Source: Pacificimonas sp963710205 (GTDB lineage: Bacteria > Pseudomonadota > Alphaproteobacteria > Sphingomonadales > Sphingomonadaceae). From it: a stretch of 64,000 nucleotides of DNA. The position numbers and the translations under genes are program-made. Under the pieces are notes generated by a model. That model had not been told where the DNA came from and ran no database searches. It saw only the letters and a list, made by a program, of their open reading frames with translations. Positions 34,964 through 45,081 of this stretch are shown here, piece after piece. How positions within the stretch are numbered: the stretch's first letter is position 1; every line of letters begins with the position of its first letter. Location of the stretch: contig CAVPZG010000004.1 of assembly GCA_963710205.1 (NCBI GenBank), positions 434,001 through 498,000 of the forward strand. Reading direction: 5' to 3'.

Positions 34964-35356
34964 TCAGCCCGGGCGGTGAATGGCGCAGAGCTTGTTGCCA
35001 TCGGGATCGCGCACATAGGCGAGGTGCATCGGGCCCATGGTGGATTCGCGCAGGCCGGGCGGGTCCTCGATGGAGGTGCCGCCCGCGGCGACGCCCGCGT
35101 CGTGAAACGCCTTTACCTGTTCGGGAGAGCTGCATTTGAAACCGATGGTCGCGCCGTTGGCGTGGGTGGCGGGCTTGCCGTCGAGCGGCTGGGTCACGCC
35201 GAACGTGCCGCCATCATGCGCCCAGAACAGGCGTGTGATGCCCTCCTTCGTGACGTTTTCCATCGGCTCGCCCGCGCCAAGTGTGCCCAAGACGGCGTTG
35301 TAGAAGATTTTCGATTTTTCGATGTCGGTGGCACCGACCATGACGTGATTGAACAT
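34964..35356 (-). CDS. VOC (glyoxalase/bleomycin resistance) family protein
   Basis: This 130 aa vicinal oxygen chelate fold protein has MFNHVMVGATDIEKSKIFYN at the start and a C-terminal AYVRDPDGNKLCA. Metal-ligand type residues (His4 and the late acidic region) are visible. Such proteins include glyoxalase I and dioxygenases, often acting on glutathione adducts. It is in the formaldehyde operon, 18 bases downstream of a second VOC gene that resembles it over its whole length. The substrate is unknown. Confidence 0.9.
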   Translation of the reverse strand: MFNHVMVGATDIEKSKIFYNAVLGTLGAGEPMENVTKEGITRLFWAHDGGTFGVTQPLDGKPATHANGATIGFKCSSPEQVKAFHDAGVAAGGTSIEDPPGLRESTMGPMHLAYVRDPDGNKLCAIHRPG

Positions 35357-35374
35357 AAATATTCCTTTCCTGGA

Positions 35375-35752
35375 TTAGTCCGAAAGCTGGCAGAAGGCGC
35401 AGATCTTGTTGCCGTCGGGATCGCGCAGATAGGCCCCATACGCCTTTCCGGGCGCGTTGCCGCGCACACCCGGCGCGCCCTCGTCACTGCCGTGATTGGC
35501 GAGCCCCGCAGCATGGAAGGCGTCGACCTCGGCCTTGTCCTTCGCGCGGAAGCCGATGGTGCCGCCATTGGCGAAAGTCGCCTGTTCCCCATTTGCGGGC
35601 CTGCCGACGCCGAACGCACCGCCGTCGGGCGTACCGTAGAACAGGCGGTCGCCGGGAGCCGCCGGGGCGATCCCGATCGCGCCGAGCGCATTGTCGTAGA
35701 AGGCGCGGGACTTCTCGACGTCATTCGCGCCGACCATGATGTGAGTGAACAT
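35375..35752 (-). CDS. VOC family protein (second copy)
   Basis: This 125 aa VOC protein is paralogous to the following one: MFTHIMVGANDVEKSRAFYD against MFNHVMVGATDIEKSKIFYN, and both end in DPDGNK. The differences in the loops between suggest different ligands. The upstream-open frame up to 36097 is the shadow of frmA, so ATG 35752 is used. It lies between frmA and the second VOC gene on the same strand. Confidence 0.9.
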   Translation of the reverse strand: MFTHIMVGANDVEKSRAFYDNALGAIGIAPAAPGDRLFYGTPDGGAFGVGRPANGEQATFANGGTIGFRAKDKAEVDAFHAAGLANHGSDEGAPGVRGNAPGKAYGAYLRDPDGNKICAFCQLSD

Positions 35753-35772
35753 GCCGGTGTCTCCTCTTCCTC

Positions 35773-36879
<1,107 letters not shown>

Positions 36880-36976
36880 GTGGGCGGACCTCCAAATACT
36901 GGTTCGCGCGACCATTGCCAGCCTTGGCGGCCAGCGGCAAAGCCATTTTGATGAGGGTGGAGCCGGAACTGCTGAA

Positions 36977-37501
36977 CTAGAGATTTCGCGCCATGATGAC
37001 ATCGTCATAGCGGTTCGCGCCGACGAGGAATTTGCGGCTGCCGATAATGCTGAAGCCGTGTTTCTGGTAGAAGCGGAGGGCGCGGCCATTGCGGGCATAG
37101 ACGCCGAGGAGCAATCTGCGATTATCGGCGCGGGCGTGACCGACGGCAGCGTCCATCAGGGCCTGTGCCACTCCGGATCCGTGAAATCGGCTGAGGACGT
37201 AGATGCGTTTCAGTTCGATATCGCCATCCCGGCCCTCCACATCGGGAAGGTCGGGCGGGCTGAGTGCGGCGTAGCCGACCGGCGCGCCCTTCCCGACCTC
37301 CGCCAGCCAGAGCGCATTGTCCTGGGAGCGCAGGCGCGCGGCATAATCGTCACGACTGTGCTGATGCATGCAGTGCATGAGAATGTCGTCACCCGGCAGG
37401 ATGTCTGCGAAACTTTCGAGGAAGGTGGCCTTGCCGATCAGCGACAGGCGCGCCGCGTCTTCGGCGGCGGCGGGGCGGATGGTGACGTCCATATCTTCCA
37501 T
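36977..37501 (-). CDS. GNAT family N-acetyltransferase
   Basis: This 174 aa protein has the GNAT core: LKRIYVLSRFHGSGVAQALM (about 94-113) holds the acetyl-CoA binding turn, and RALRFYQKHGFSIIG (about 140-154) is the C-terminal strand and helix. The N-terminal part resembles GNATs of the Spt10/Paa-type annotated as peptide or amine acetyltransferases; the substrate is unknown. It lies upstream of frmA on the same strand, 97 bases away, so it may be transcribed with it or separately. It is divergent from the GST gene. Confidence 0.88.
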   Translation of the reverse strand: MEDMDVTIRPAAAEDAARLSLIGKATFLESFADILPGDDILMHCMHQHSRDDYAARLRSQDNALWLAEVGKGAPVGYAALSPPDLPDVEGRDGDIELKRIYVLSRFHGSGVAQALMDAAVGHARADNRRLLLGVYARNGRALRFYQKHGFSIIGSRKFLVGANRYDDVIMARNL

Positions 37502-37584
37502 AATCCGCGCCTTTGCCGCGCGCGGCGGAACGGCGCAACGATGGGCGTCGTTGGTGCCGGATAAACCAGATCAGGAGATTTCCC

Positions 37585-38178
37585 ATGAGCATGACCCTTT
37601 ACTACGCGCCCGGCGCCTGCAGCCTGGCCGATCATATCGCTTTGCTGGAATCCGGTCTCGACCATGACATCGTGAAGGTGAACCTGAAGGATCATACCAC
37701 CGAGGACGGCCGGAACTATTACGATGTCACGCCCAAGGGCGCCGTCGGCGCGATCGAGATGGACGGCGACGTGTTTACCGAGAATGCGGCGCTGCTGATC
37801 ATGATCGCGGAGAAGAGTGGCAAGCTGCTGCCGAAGGACGGCGCGCCGCGCTATCGCGTACTGGAGGCCACGATCTTCATCACGACGGAAGTCCACAAGA
37901 GCTTCGCTCCGCTGTTTCAGGGCGGTTCCGACGAAGAGAAGAAAAAGGCGCGCGAGAAGATCGCCGGTAAGCTGGAGCACATGGCGGAGATGCTGGGCGA
38001 CAGGGCGTTCCTGGTTGGCGAAGAGATGTCCATCGCCGACTGCTATGCGGTGGTGATGCTGTTCTGGGCGACAAACCAGAAAATCGATCTGCCGCCAAAA
38101 CTGGCTGCCTATATGACGAATATCGTCGCGCGGCCCGCCGTGCAGACGGCGATGAAGGCGGAAGGTCTGATCGACTAA
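37585..38178 (+). CDS. Glutathione S-transferase family protein
   Basis: This 197 aa protein resembles bacterial beta-class GST. The N-terminal thioredoxin-fold half starts MSMTLYYAPGACSLADHIAL, with the Cys that binds glutathione in beta GSTs (Cys12). VFTENAALLI supplies the conserved Glu-Asn/Ser cis-Pro region. The all-helical C-half has MSIADCYAV. AGGAG precedes the ATG. The frame runs further upstream, but that part is unrelated sequence. It detoxifies electrophiles; the exact substrate is unknown. Confidence 0.93.
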   Translation: MSMTLYYAPGACSLADHIALLESGLDHDIVKVNLKDHTTEDGRNYYDVTPKGAVGAIEMDGDVFTENAALLIMIAEKSGKLLPKDGAPRYRVLEATIFITTEVHKSFAPLFQGGSDEEKKKAREKIAGKLEHMAEMLGDRAFLVGEEMSIADCYAVVMLFWATNQKIDLPPKLAAYMTNIVARPAVQTAMKAEGLID

Positions 38179-38240
38179 ATCAGGCTGGACCCGGCCGCGC
38201 TTTCGTGGAACGAAGGCGCGGCAAGAGGGAGCCTGATCCG

Positions 38241-40298
38241 ATGAGAATGATTTTCCTGTCCGCCGCGCTGCTGCTGGCTACGCCCGTTACCGCGCAGGAT
38301 ACCGCGAAACCTGATCCGGCGCTGTTCCAGCCCGTCGATGTTTTCGACCTGGAATATGCCGCCGATCCGCAGGTTTCGCCCGACGGGAAGACCGTGGTCT
38401 ACGTCAGGCGCAGCTTTGACCGCATGAAGGATCAGGCGCGGTCGAACCTGTGGATGGTCGACATCGCGTCGGGCGCGCACCGGCCCCTGCTGTCGGGAAC
38501 GACAAACTATTCCAGTCCGCGCTGGTCGCCGGACGGGAAGCGCCTGGCCTATGTGACGAGCGCGGATCAGGGCGCGCAAATCTATGTGCGCTGGATGGAC
38601 ACGGGCGCGACGGCGCGCCTGACCGATCTGCAAAAGGGGCCGTCCGGCCTTAGCTGGTCGCCGGATGGGCGAACGCTGGCATTCGCCATGTTCGTGAAGG
38701 ACGAGCCTGAGCCGCTTGCCAAGATGCCCGCGCCGCCAGAAGGGGCAAGCTGGGCCGAAAAGCCGACCGTCATCGACCGCATCAGCTATCGCGGAGACGG
38801 GGCAGGCTATTACGAGCAGGGCGTCAGTCACATCTTCACTGTCAGCGCCGAGGGCGGGACACCGCGGCAGGTCACGAAAGGCGATTTCGATTTCGGCGGG
38901 ACGGCGGCCTGGACGCGGGACGGGCGATCGCTGATCGTAGCGGCCGACCTCAATCCCGACTGGCGGCGGGGCGATACATTTTCCGACATCTATCGGGTCG
39001 ATGTGCGGGACGGCGCGATGACGCGGCTGCGCGAGAATGCGGGGCCGGACATTGCGCCCACTGTGTCGCCGGACGGGCGGCGCATCGCCTGGCTGGGCTA
39101 TACGGACAATCTGAAGGCCTATCAGCCGTTCCGGCTGTGGTCGATGAATGTGGACGGATCGGACGCGCGGCAGCTGGCGTCCGCTACGGACCGAACCATA
39201 AACGGGATCGAATGGAGCGCGGACAGCAGGAATGTCGTGTTTTCCTATGACAGCAATGGCGACACGGTGCTGGCGCGCGCCGACCTGTCAGGCGGCGTCA
39301 CGAAACTGGCGGACGGTCTGGGCGGCGAAAGTCTGGGCAGGCCCTATTCGGGCAGCAGTTTCTCGGTCGCGGACCAGGCGGGAACGATCGTTGCCAATAT
39401 CACCACGCCGACGCGGCCCGCCGACCTGGCCGTGCTGCGCGGCAGCGAGCTGAGGCAGCTTACCCGGCTGAACGACGATGTCGCGGCGGTGAAGCGCTTT
39501 GCCGACGCGGAGGAAATCTGGACCACGGCGGCCGACGGGACGCGTTCGCAAAGCTGGATCGTGAAGCCACCGAATTTCGATCCCGCGCGCAAATATCCCA
39601 TGATCCTGGAAATCCATGGCGGGCCGCACACCAATTACGGCGCGCGGTTCAGCGCCGAGGTGCAGGCCTATGCGGCGGCAGGCTATGTGGTGGTTTATTC
39701 CAACCCGCGCGGGTCGACGAGCTATGGCGAGGATTTCGCGCTGATGATCGACAAGGCCTATCCGGGCGGCGACTATGATGATCTGATGGCGGCGGTCGAT
39801 GGCGTCATCGCAAAGGGTTATATCGATACGGACCAGCTGTTCGTGACGGGCGGATCGGGCGGCGGTGTGCTGACGGCCTGGATCGTGGGAAAAACGGACC
39901 GGTTCCGGGCGGCGGTCGTTGCAAAGCCCGTCATCAACTGGACCAGCTTCGTGCTGACGGCGGACGGCATTCCCTATTTCGCCAAATACTGGATGGGCGC
40001 GATGCCCTGGGAGAACCAGGCGGAATACTGGCGGCGTTCACCCCTGTCGCTGGTCGGCAATGTGAAGACGCCGACCATGCTGCTGACCGGCGAAGACGAT
40101 TACCGCACGCCGATGTCGGAAACGGAACAATATTATGGTGCGCTGCAACTGGCGGGTGTCGAGACGGCTATGGTCAGGATCAAGGGCGCGGGCCATGGCA
40201 TTGCCAACCGCCCGTCCAACCTGATGAACAAGGTCGGTTATATCCTGGCCTGGTTCGAGAAATATCGCGGCGGGGAGGCGGGCGAACCCGCTATTTGA
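38241..40298 (+). CDS. S9 family peptidase (prolyl oligopeptidase/acylaminoacyl peptidase-like)
   Basis: This protein of about 685 aa has a signal peptide (MRMIFLSAALLLATP, cleavage after TAQ). A TolB-like beta-propeller follows with repeated SPDGK/SPDGR turns (about residues 45-400), then a C-terminal alpha/beta hydrolase. The nucleophile lies in GGSGGG, the acid in GEDDYRTP and the His in KGAGHG. It should be a periplasmic oligopeptidase. ATG 38241 begins the signal peptide; a start at 38205 is less likely. The last eight bases overlap the convergent DUF11-like gene. Confidence 0.93.
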   Translation: MRMIFLSAALLLATPVTAQDTAKPDPALFQPVDVFDLEYAADPQVSPDGKTVVYVRRSFDRMKDQARSNLWMVDIASGAHRPLLSGTTNYSSPRWSPDGKRLAYVTSADQGAQIYVRWMDTGATARLTDLQKGPSGLSWSPDGRTLAFAMFVKDEPEPLAKMPAPPEGASWAEKPTVIDRISYRGDGAGYYEQGVSHIFTVSAEGGTPRQVTKGDFDFGGTAAWTRDGRSLIVAADLNPDWRRGDTFSDIYRVDVRDGAMTRLRENAGPDIAPTVSPDGRRIAWLGYTDNLKAYQPFRLWSMNVDGSDARQLASATDRTINGIEWSADSRNVVFSYDSNGDTVLARADLSGGVTKLADGLGGESLGRPYSGSSFSVADQAGTIVANITTPTRPADLAVLRGSELRQLTRLNDDVAAVKRFADAEEIWTTAADGTRSQSWIVKPPNFDPARKYPMILEIHGGPHTNYGARFSAEVQAYAAAGYVVVYSNPRGSTSYGEDFALMIDKAYPGGDYDDLMAAVDGVIAKGYIDTDQLFVTGGSGGGVLTAWIVGKTDRFRAAVVAKPVINWTSFVLTADGIPYFAKYWMGAMPWENQAEYWRRSPLSLVGNVKTPTMLLTGEDDYRTPMSETEQYYGALQLAGVETAMVRIKGAGHGIANRPSNLMNKVGYILAWFEKYRGGEAGEPAI

Positions 40299-41532
40299 TC
40301 TTCACGAGAAAGCGGACGGCAAAGCTGGAATTTCCGGCCATCGTCCCTGTCGGTGATATCCGTACGCCGGTGACGTTGGCGTCATAGCCGCCATTTGGCG
40401 TGTAGCCAAAGCTGACGGGGCTGCCGCTGCCATGGCTGACGACACCCGCGCAGCAGACCACGCCGCTGCCACTGTCGGTGAACGCGACAGAGGCGCCTGT
40501 TCCCGAATAATTGCCGGTGAACATCGTCGTTTGCGCTGGCAGCAAATCCGTCAGGGAAAGTGTCGATCCGTCGACCTGGCTGCCACCTGAATTGGTCACG
40601 GTCAGCGTATAGACCATGTCATTGCCCGGGAGGGAGAAATGCGCGGCGCTACCCTGCGGCGATGCGGGCGCGACGGTTTTCGCCACACTGATCTTTGGCA
40701 TCGTGCAAAATTTCAGATCGTGGATCGAAATGCCCTGAATACCGATCGCGCCGTTCGTGTAGGCGAGGGGACCATTGGCATAGCGAATGGTGACGGATGT
40801 GACGGGTACCGGAAAACTGACATTCACGTTGCCGTTTGGCTGGTCAATGTCGCTGTTGCCGGTGGTGTCATAGGGGTTCCCGACCACTTCCGAAGCCGCC
40901 AAAGGCTGCGTCCCCGCAAAGGGCCCGAAAAAGGCGGTTCCCGGGAGCAACTGACCACCTGTCGTATTGTTGGAGCCATAGTTGCTGGACATAGCCGGGG
41001 TCAGCGCCGCCCCGCCGTTGCTGCCGGTTACCTTCAGCCAGTCGCGAAACTGGCCGTTGGCGACGCCGTTCGTGAAGGTCGTATAGGCATCGACATCGAC
41101 CATCGTGAAGGCCAGATCGCGGACGGGTTCCGAAAACGTGAATGTCACTGCAATCACATCATTCGTGCCGTTGATATTGTTGTGCCGGGAATCAAACAGT
41201 GCCCCCAGATGCAACGCCTTCTGCGTGCCGAAACCGCCCGTCATATAACTGTTTATCGAAGGCGTATTGCGTCCGTTCAGGGCCGCGAAATCGGCCGTGT
41301 CCCCCCCGAACGAAACACCAAGCGTCACATTCTGGCTGGCACCATTCGTGACGGTGTAGTTTGTCGTGCCCGCAACCGAGAGCGTACGGTCCGTGTAGGC
41401 ATCCCAGTCCTGGGTGAATGCGTTGGCTGCACTGCAGGACTGCGCGCGGGCCTGCTGAACCGGAAAGGCGAGCGCCACCAGCAGCGTGGACAGGCTGGCC
41501 AACCGCGCAAGGAAAAGACAAGCTCGATTCAT
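40291..41532 (-). CDS. Secreted DUF11-like repeat protein
   Basis: This 413 aa protein has a signal peptide (MNRACLFLARLASL, cleavage after QARA). A beta-rich region follows, with FTFSEPVRDLAFTMVDVD and NVNVSFPVPVTSV stretches. A DUF11-type adhesion-like domain at the C-terminus contains KTVAPASPQGSAAHF and YTLTVTNSGGSQVDGSTL, and the end reads SFAVRFLVKIK. It lacks a sorting motif I recognise. Function is unknown; a surface or extracellular role is likely. Upstream of ATG 41532 the frame is open but carries no signal peptide. Confidence 0.85.
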   Translation of the reverse strand: MNRACLFLARLASLSTLLVALAFPVQQARAQSCSAANAFTQDWDAYTDRTLSVAGTTNYTVTNGASQNVTLGVSFGGDTADFAALNGRNTPSINSYMTGGFGTQKALHLGALFDSRHNNINGTNDVIAVTFTFSEPVRDLAFTMVDVDAYTTFTNGVANGQFRDWLKVTGSNGGAALTPAMSSNYGSNNTTGGQLLPGTAFFGPFAGTQPLAASEVVGNPYDTTGNSDIDQPNGNVNVSFPVPVTSVTIRYANGPLAYTNGAIGIQGISIHDLKFCTMPKISVAKTVAPASPQGSAAHFSLPGNDMVYTLTVTNSGGSQVDGSTLSLTDLLPAQTTMFTGNYSGTGASVAFTDSGSGVVCCAGVVSHGSGSPVSFGYTPNGGYDANVTGVRISPTGTMAGNSSFAVRFLVKIK

Positions 41533-41614
41533 GACGTGCGGAATTACCTGTCGTTGGTTAATAACGGGTAATGATGACGGTCGTTTTCTTGCCGTTACAA
41601 CCGGGGAGCGCAGG

Positions 41615-43003
41615 ATGAGAACAGGGACGATGGCGCTGGCGGCAGTCATGCTGGCCGCGCCCGCAATCGCGGTCGAAGCGGACAGTCCTGAAGGCGTCGC
41701 CGCCCGCGCGCTTTACAGCGACATTATCAACATCCGTTCCGCAGCGGGCCAGGGACTTGTCCAGAAGGTCGCTGAACGGGCCGCTGCGGATTTGAGGGCC
41801 GCCGGTTTTACGGACGCGGACATTCGCATCGTCCCCATGGATGAGACGGTCTACATGATCGTGAAATATGCCGGCGAAGGCGACCGCGCGCCGCTGCTGT
41901 TCATGGCGCATATGGACGTCGTCGACGCCCTGGCGAAGGATTGGGTGCACGACCCCTTCACGCTGCGCGAGGAGGACGGCAATTTTCTGGGCCGGGGCAC
42001 AGTCGACAACAAGATGGGCGTGGCGCATCTGACGCGCGCCTTTGCCGACCTGAAGGCCAGCGGGTTCGTGCCTGACAGGGATCTCTATCTCGCCTTTTCG
42101 GGCGATGAGGAAACCGGCATGGAAACGACAAAGGCCATGGTCGCGGACCTTGCGCCGCTGAAGCCGGAATACGCGCTGAACAGCGACGCGGGCGGGGCGG
42201 AGATCGGCGCGGACGGGAAAATCGAGGGCTATGGCCTGCAGGTGGCGGAAAAAACCTTTGCCACCTTTGACGTCACGGTCACCAATCCCGGCGGCCATTC
42301 CAGCCGTCCGCGCGGCGACAATGCGATCTATGATCTGACCGCTATCCTTGAAAAGGTGAAGGCGCTCCGCTTTCCGGTGCGGGCCAACAGCGTGACCCGC
42401 GACTATTTTCGCACGGTCGCCGGCAATATTGCCGATCCCGAAATGGCGGCGGTCATGCTGCGCTTCGCGGGCGATCCGGACGATGCCGAAGCCGGGGCTG
42501 CGCTCTATGCCAATCCCGAAACGCAGCGCAGCGTGGCGACAACCTGCGTTGCGACCATGCTGGATGCGGGCCATGCCGAAAACGCATTGCCGCAAAGCGC
42601 CACCGCAACGGTAAACTGCCGGATCTTTCCCGGAGTGGAGGTGTCAGAGGTCAAGGCGCGCCTGGAGGAAACGAGCACGGGCATGGATCATGCGCGCTGG
42701 GCCGTCCGGGGTGAGCCCACGGCAAGTCCGGTATCGGAGCCGCGCGCCGACGTGACCGCGGCGGTCGAGGCGGCGCTGGCGCTGAAATATCCGGGTATCA
42801 AGGCAACGCCCTATCAGGAGGCGGGCGGCACGGATGGCATCTGGACCCGGCGCGCGGGCATACCGACCTATGCGGTATCGCCCATCTTCATGCGGCCCGA
42901 AAATGGCGGCCTGCACGGGCTTGATGAAAACGCGCCGGTGGACAGTTTCTATTTCGGGCTTGATTACTGGCCCGCACTCATACGAAGCGTTGCCAGCAGA
43001 TAA
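41615..43003 (+). CDS. M20/M25/M40 family metallo-hydrolase with signal peptide
   Basis: This 462 aa dizinc peptidase/carboxylase-type enzyme has a signal peptide (MRTGTMALAAVMLAAP). Metal ligands appear in LLFMAHMDVVDA (His), GRGTVDNKMG (bridging Asp) and SGDEETGME (catalytic and ligand Glu). A dimerisation lid domain is inserted (about 230-350), and a late His appears in GGLHGLDEN. It is an exported aminopeptidase or amidohydrolase. The next gene starts 12 bases after its stop, so the two are probably co-transcribed. ATG 41615 has GGAG upstream. Confidence 0.93.
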   Translation: MRTGTMALAAVMLAAPAIAVEADSPEGVAARALYSDIINIRSAAGQGLVQKVAERAAADLRAAGFTDADIRIVPMDETVYMIVKYAGEGDRAPLLFMAHMDVVDALAKDWVHDPFTLREEDGNFLGRGTVDNKMGVAHLTRAFADLKASGFVPDRDLYLAFSGDEETGMETTKAMVADLAPLKPEYALNSDAGGAEIGADGKIEGYGLQVAEKTFATFDVTVTNPGGHSSRPRGDNAIYDLTAILEKVKALRFPVRANSVTRDYFRTVAGNIADPEMAAVMLRFAGDPDDAEAGAALYANPETQRSVATTCVATMLDAGHAENALPQSATATVNCRIFPGVEVSEVKARLEETSTGMDHARWAVRGEPTASPVSEPRADVTAAVEAALALKYPGIKATPYQEAGGTDGIWTRRAGIPTYAVSPIFMRPENGGLHGLDENAPVDSFYFGLDYWPALIRSVASR

Positions 43004-43015
43004 GAGGAAAAATCC

Positions 43016-44047
43016 ATGAAATTAGCCAGCCTGAAGAAGGGCCGCGATGGCCGCCTGGTCGTCGTGTCAAAGGACCTCGCCTGGTATTCGGACGCGCACC
43101 ATATCGCGCCGACGATGCAGGCGGCGCTCGACAATTGGGAGCGGGTGAAGCCGCAGCTGGAAAAGCTGGCGGAGGATCTGGAGCATGAAGTCATTCCGCG
43201 CGACCGTTTTCACGAGCGGGAGGCGGACGCGCCGCTGCCGCGCGCCTATCAGTGGGCGGACGGGTCCGCCTATGTGAACCATGTCGAGCTGGTCCGTCGG
43301 GCACGCGGGGCGGAGCTGCCGGAGAGTTTCTGGACCGATCCGCTGATGTATCAGGGCGGCAGCGACAATTTTATCGCGCCGCGCGACCCGATCCGTCTGG
43401 CGGACGAAAGCTGGGGCTGCGACATGGAGGCGGAAATCGTCGTTGTGACGACGGATGTACCCCAGGGCGTGACCGCGGAGCGGGCGCTGGATCATGTGGC
43501 GCTGATTGGAATTATCAACGATGTTTCCCTGCGCAATCTGATTCCGGCCGAGCTGGCGAAGGGGTTTGGCTTTGTGCAGTCCAAGCCCGCCAGCGCGCTT
43601 GGCCCGGTTTTCGTGACGCCGGATGAGCTGGGCAAGTCGTGGGCGGGCGGCAAGCTGCATCATGCGCTGAAAGTCGATTACAACGATAAACCCTTTGGCC
43701 GCGCCGAGGCGGGCGAGGAAATGACGTTCGACATGGGTGTCCTGGTCGCGCATCTGGCGAAAACCCGCAGCCTGGGAGCGGGCACGATCGTAGGATCGGG
43801 AACGGTATCGAACCGGGATCCGGACAATTCGCCGGGCCGTCCGGTCGCCGAGGGCGGCAAGGGCTATAGCTGTATCGCCGAGCAGCGCATGGTCGAGACC
43901 ATTGCGAACGGCGAACCCAAGACCGAGTTCATGAAGATTGGCGACAGCGTCCGCATCTGGATGGACGGCGATGACGGCAAGCCGATTTTCGGCACCATCG
44001 AGCAGCAGGTCGTACCGCTGGAAACGAGCGCGATGGGCGGGGGCTGA
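43016..44047 (+). CDS. Fumarylacetoacetate hydrolase family protein
   Basis: This 343 aa protein has the FAH fold with the metal-binding acidic cluster in SWGCDMEAEIVVV (Asp and two Glu, about 137-149), and QSKPASALGP and GSGTVSNRDP later. Length and layout are closest to bacterial FAH proteins that cleave fumarylacetoacetate in tyrosine breakdown. Its ATG is 12 bases after the M20 gene. The frameshifted maiA lies only 1.5 kb away, separated by the calpain-like gene and a lipoprotein gene, which supports the tyrosine/homogentisate pathway. Confidence 0.9.
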   Translation: MKLASLKKGRDGRLVVVSKDLAWYSDAHHIAPTMQAALDNWERVKPQLEKLAEDLEHEVIPRDRFHEREADAPLPRAYQWADGSAYVNHVELVRRARGAELPESFWTDPLMYQGGSDNFIAPRDPIRLADESWGCDMEAEIVVVTTDVPQGVTAERALDHVALIGIINDVSLRNLIPAELAKGFGFVQSKPASALGPVFVTPDELGKSWAGGKLHHALKVDYNDKPFGRAEAGEEMTFDMGVLVAHLAKTRSLGAGTIVGSGTVSNRDPDNSPGRPVAEGGKGYSCIAEQRMVETIANGEPKTEFMKIGDSVRIWMDGDDGKPIFGTIEQQVVPLETSAMGGG

Positions 44048-44144
44048 CCGAGCAGCGGCTCTAAGGGAAATCCCGTATGGTGCGCGTGCCTTTGACCTGA
44101 CATGATCGCGGCAGTCCAGGGGGCTTCTGGAGCTGGAGCACGTC

Positions 44145-45065
44145 ATGCTTGCAGCAGGAATTTCCGGCGCCGCGCAGGCGCTTACGCGTTTTCAGATGAT
44201 CGACGTCGCGGCATGTCGGGGCTGCGGTACGCCCGCCCCGTCCGCGCCCGCCCACCGTTTTGACGAGGGCTCGCTTTATAAGTCGAGCGGGCCGAGCAGC
44301 GACGACATCAACCAAGGGCTCATTGGCGACTGCTATTTCCTCGCCTCCATGGGGGCGATTGCCGATGCGAGGCCCGATTTTATTGAAGACGCCATCCAGT
44401 TCAACGAGCGAACGGGCAATTTCACCGTGACATTGCATGGCAAGGACGGACCTGTGGATGTCACCGTCACACAGGACGAACTTGCCGACAATATCGACAA
44501 TCGCGGCGGCGGCGGCGTCGCGGACGAGAATGGCGACGATCAGGCGGTCTGGTCCTCGCTGATGGAAACCGCCTATGCGAAGCTCAACGATTCCGACCAC
44601 AGCAACGGCCTGGACGAAGGCTATGACTTTCTGAACGGCGGCGGCAAGGCGCGAAACGCCATGGAAGTCCTGACCGGCGACCGGGGAACGGACATCACCT
44701 TCAGTCGCGGGTTCAAGGAGTCCAAGGACGATGCCATGGCGGACCTCTACAACGGGGTGAACACTGCGCTGGAGAACGGCCGCCCCGTCACGCTGTCGAC
44801 GGACCCGGAAAACCGCAGCCTGTGGCAGCGGATCACCGGCAATGACGGCGCGCAGGACGGCCTTGTGGACAATCATGTCTATGTCGTCGAAAGCATCACC
44901 GAAAATGCCGATGGCAGCTATAGCGTGACGCTGAAGAATCCGTGGGGCCATAATGACGGCATCGAGGGCAGCGGCACGGGAACGAGCGCGAGCATCACGG
45001 TCGACCTGGAAACGCTGGTCGACACCGGGGGACTTGAATATTTCAATGCCGGACCTGCGAATTGA
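44145..45065 (+). CDS. Calpain-like cysteine peptidase (C2 family)
   Basis: This 306 aa protein has the C2 catalytic triad in order: Cys63 in LIGDCYFLAS, His244 in DNHVYVVES and Asn265 in LKNPWGHND. The spacing fits calpain catalytic cores, with no EF-hand or C2 domain. The N-terminal 40 residues are low-complexity. No signal peptide is clear, but the leader MLAAGISGAAQAL could be one. Bacterial calpain-like proteins are rare and their targets are unknown. It follows the FAH gene by 97 bases and is followed by a lipoprotein gene. Confidence 0.85.
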   Translation: MLAAGISGAAQALTRFQMIDVAACRGCGTPAPSAPAHRFDEGSLYKSSGPSSDDINQGLIGDCYFLASMGAIADARPDFIEDAIQFNERTGNFTVTLHGKDGPVDVTVTQDELADNIDNRGGGGVADENGDDQAVWSSLMETAYAKLNDSDHSNGLDEGYDFLNGGGKARNAMEVLTGDRGTDITFSRGFKESKDDAMADLYNGVNTALENGRPVTLSTDPENRSLWQRITGNDGAQDGLVDNHVYVVESITENADGSYSVTLKNPWGHNDGIEGSGTGTSASITVDLETLVDTGGLEYFNAGPAN

Positions 45066-45081
45066 TGCTATCCTCTTGTCC

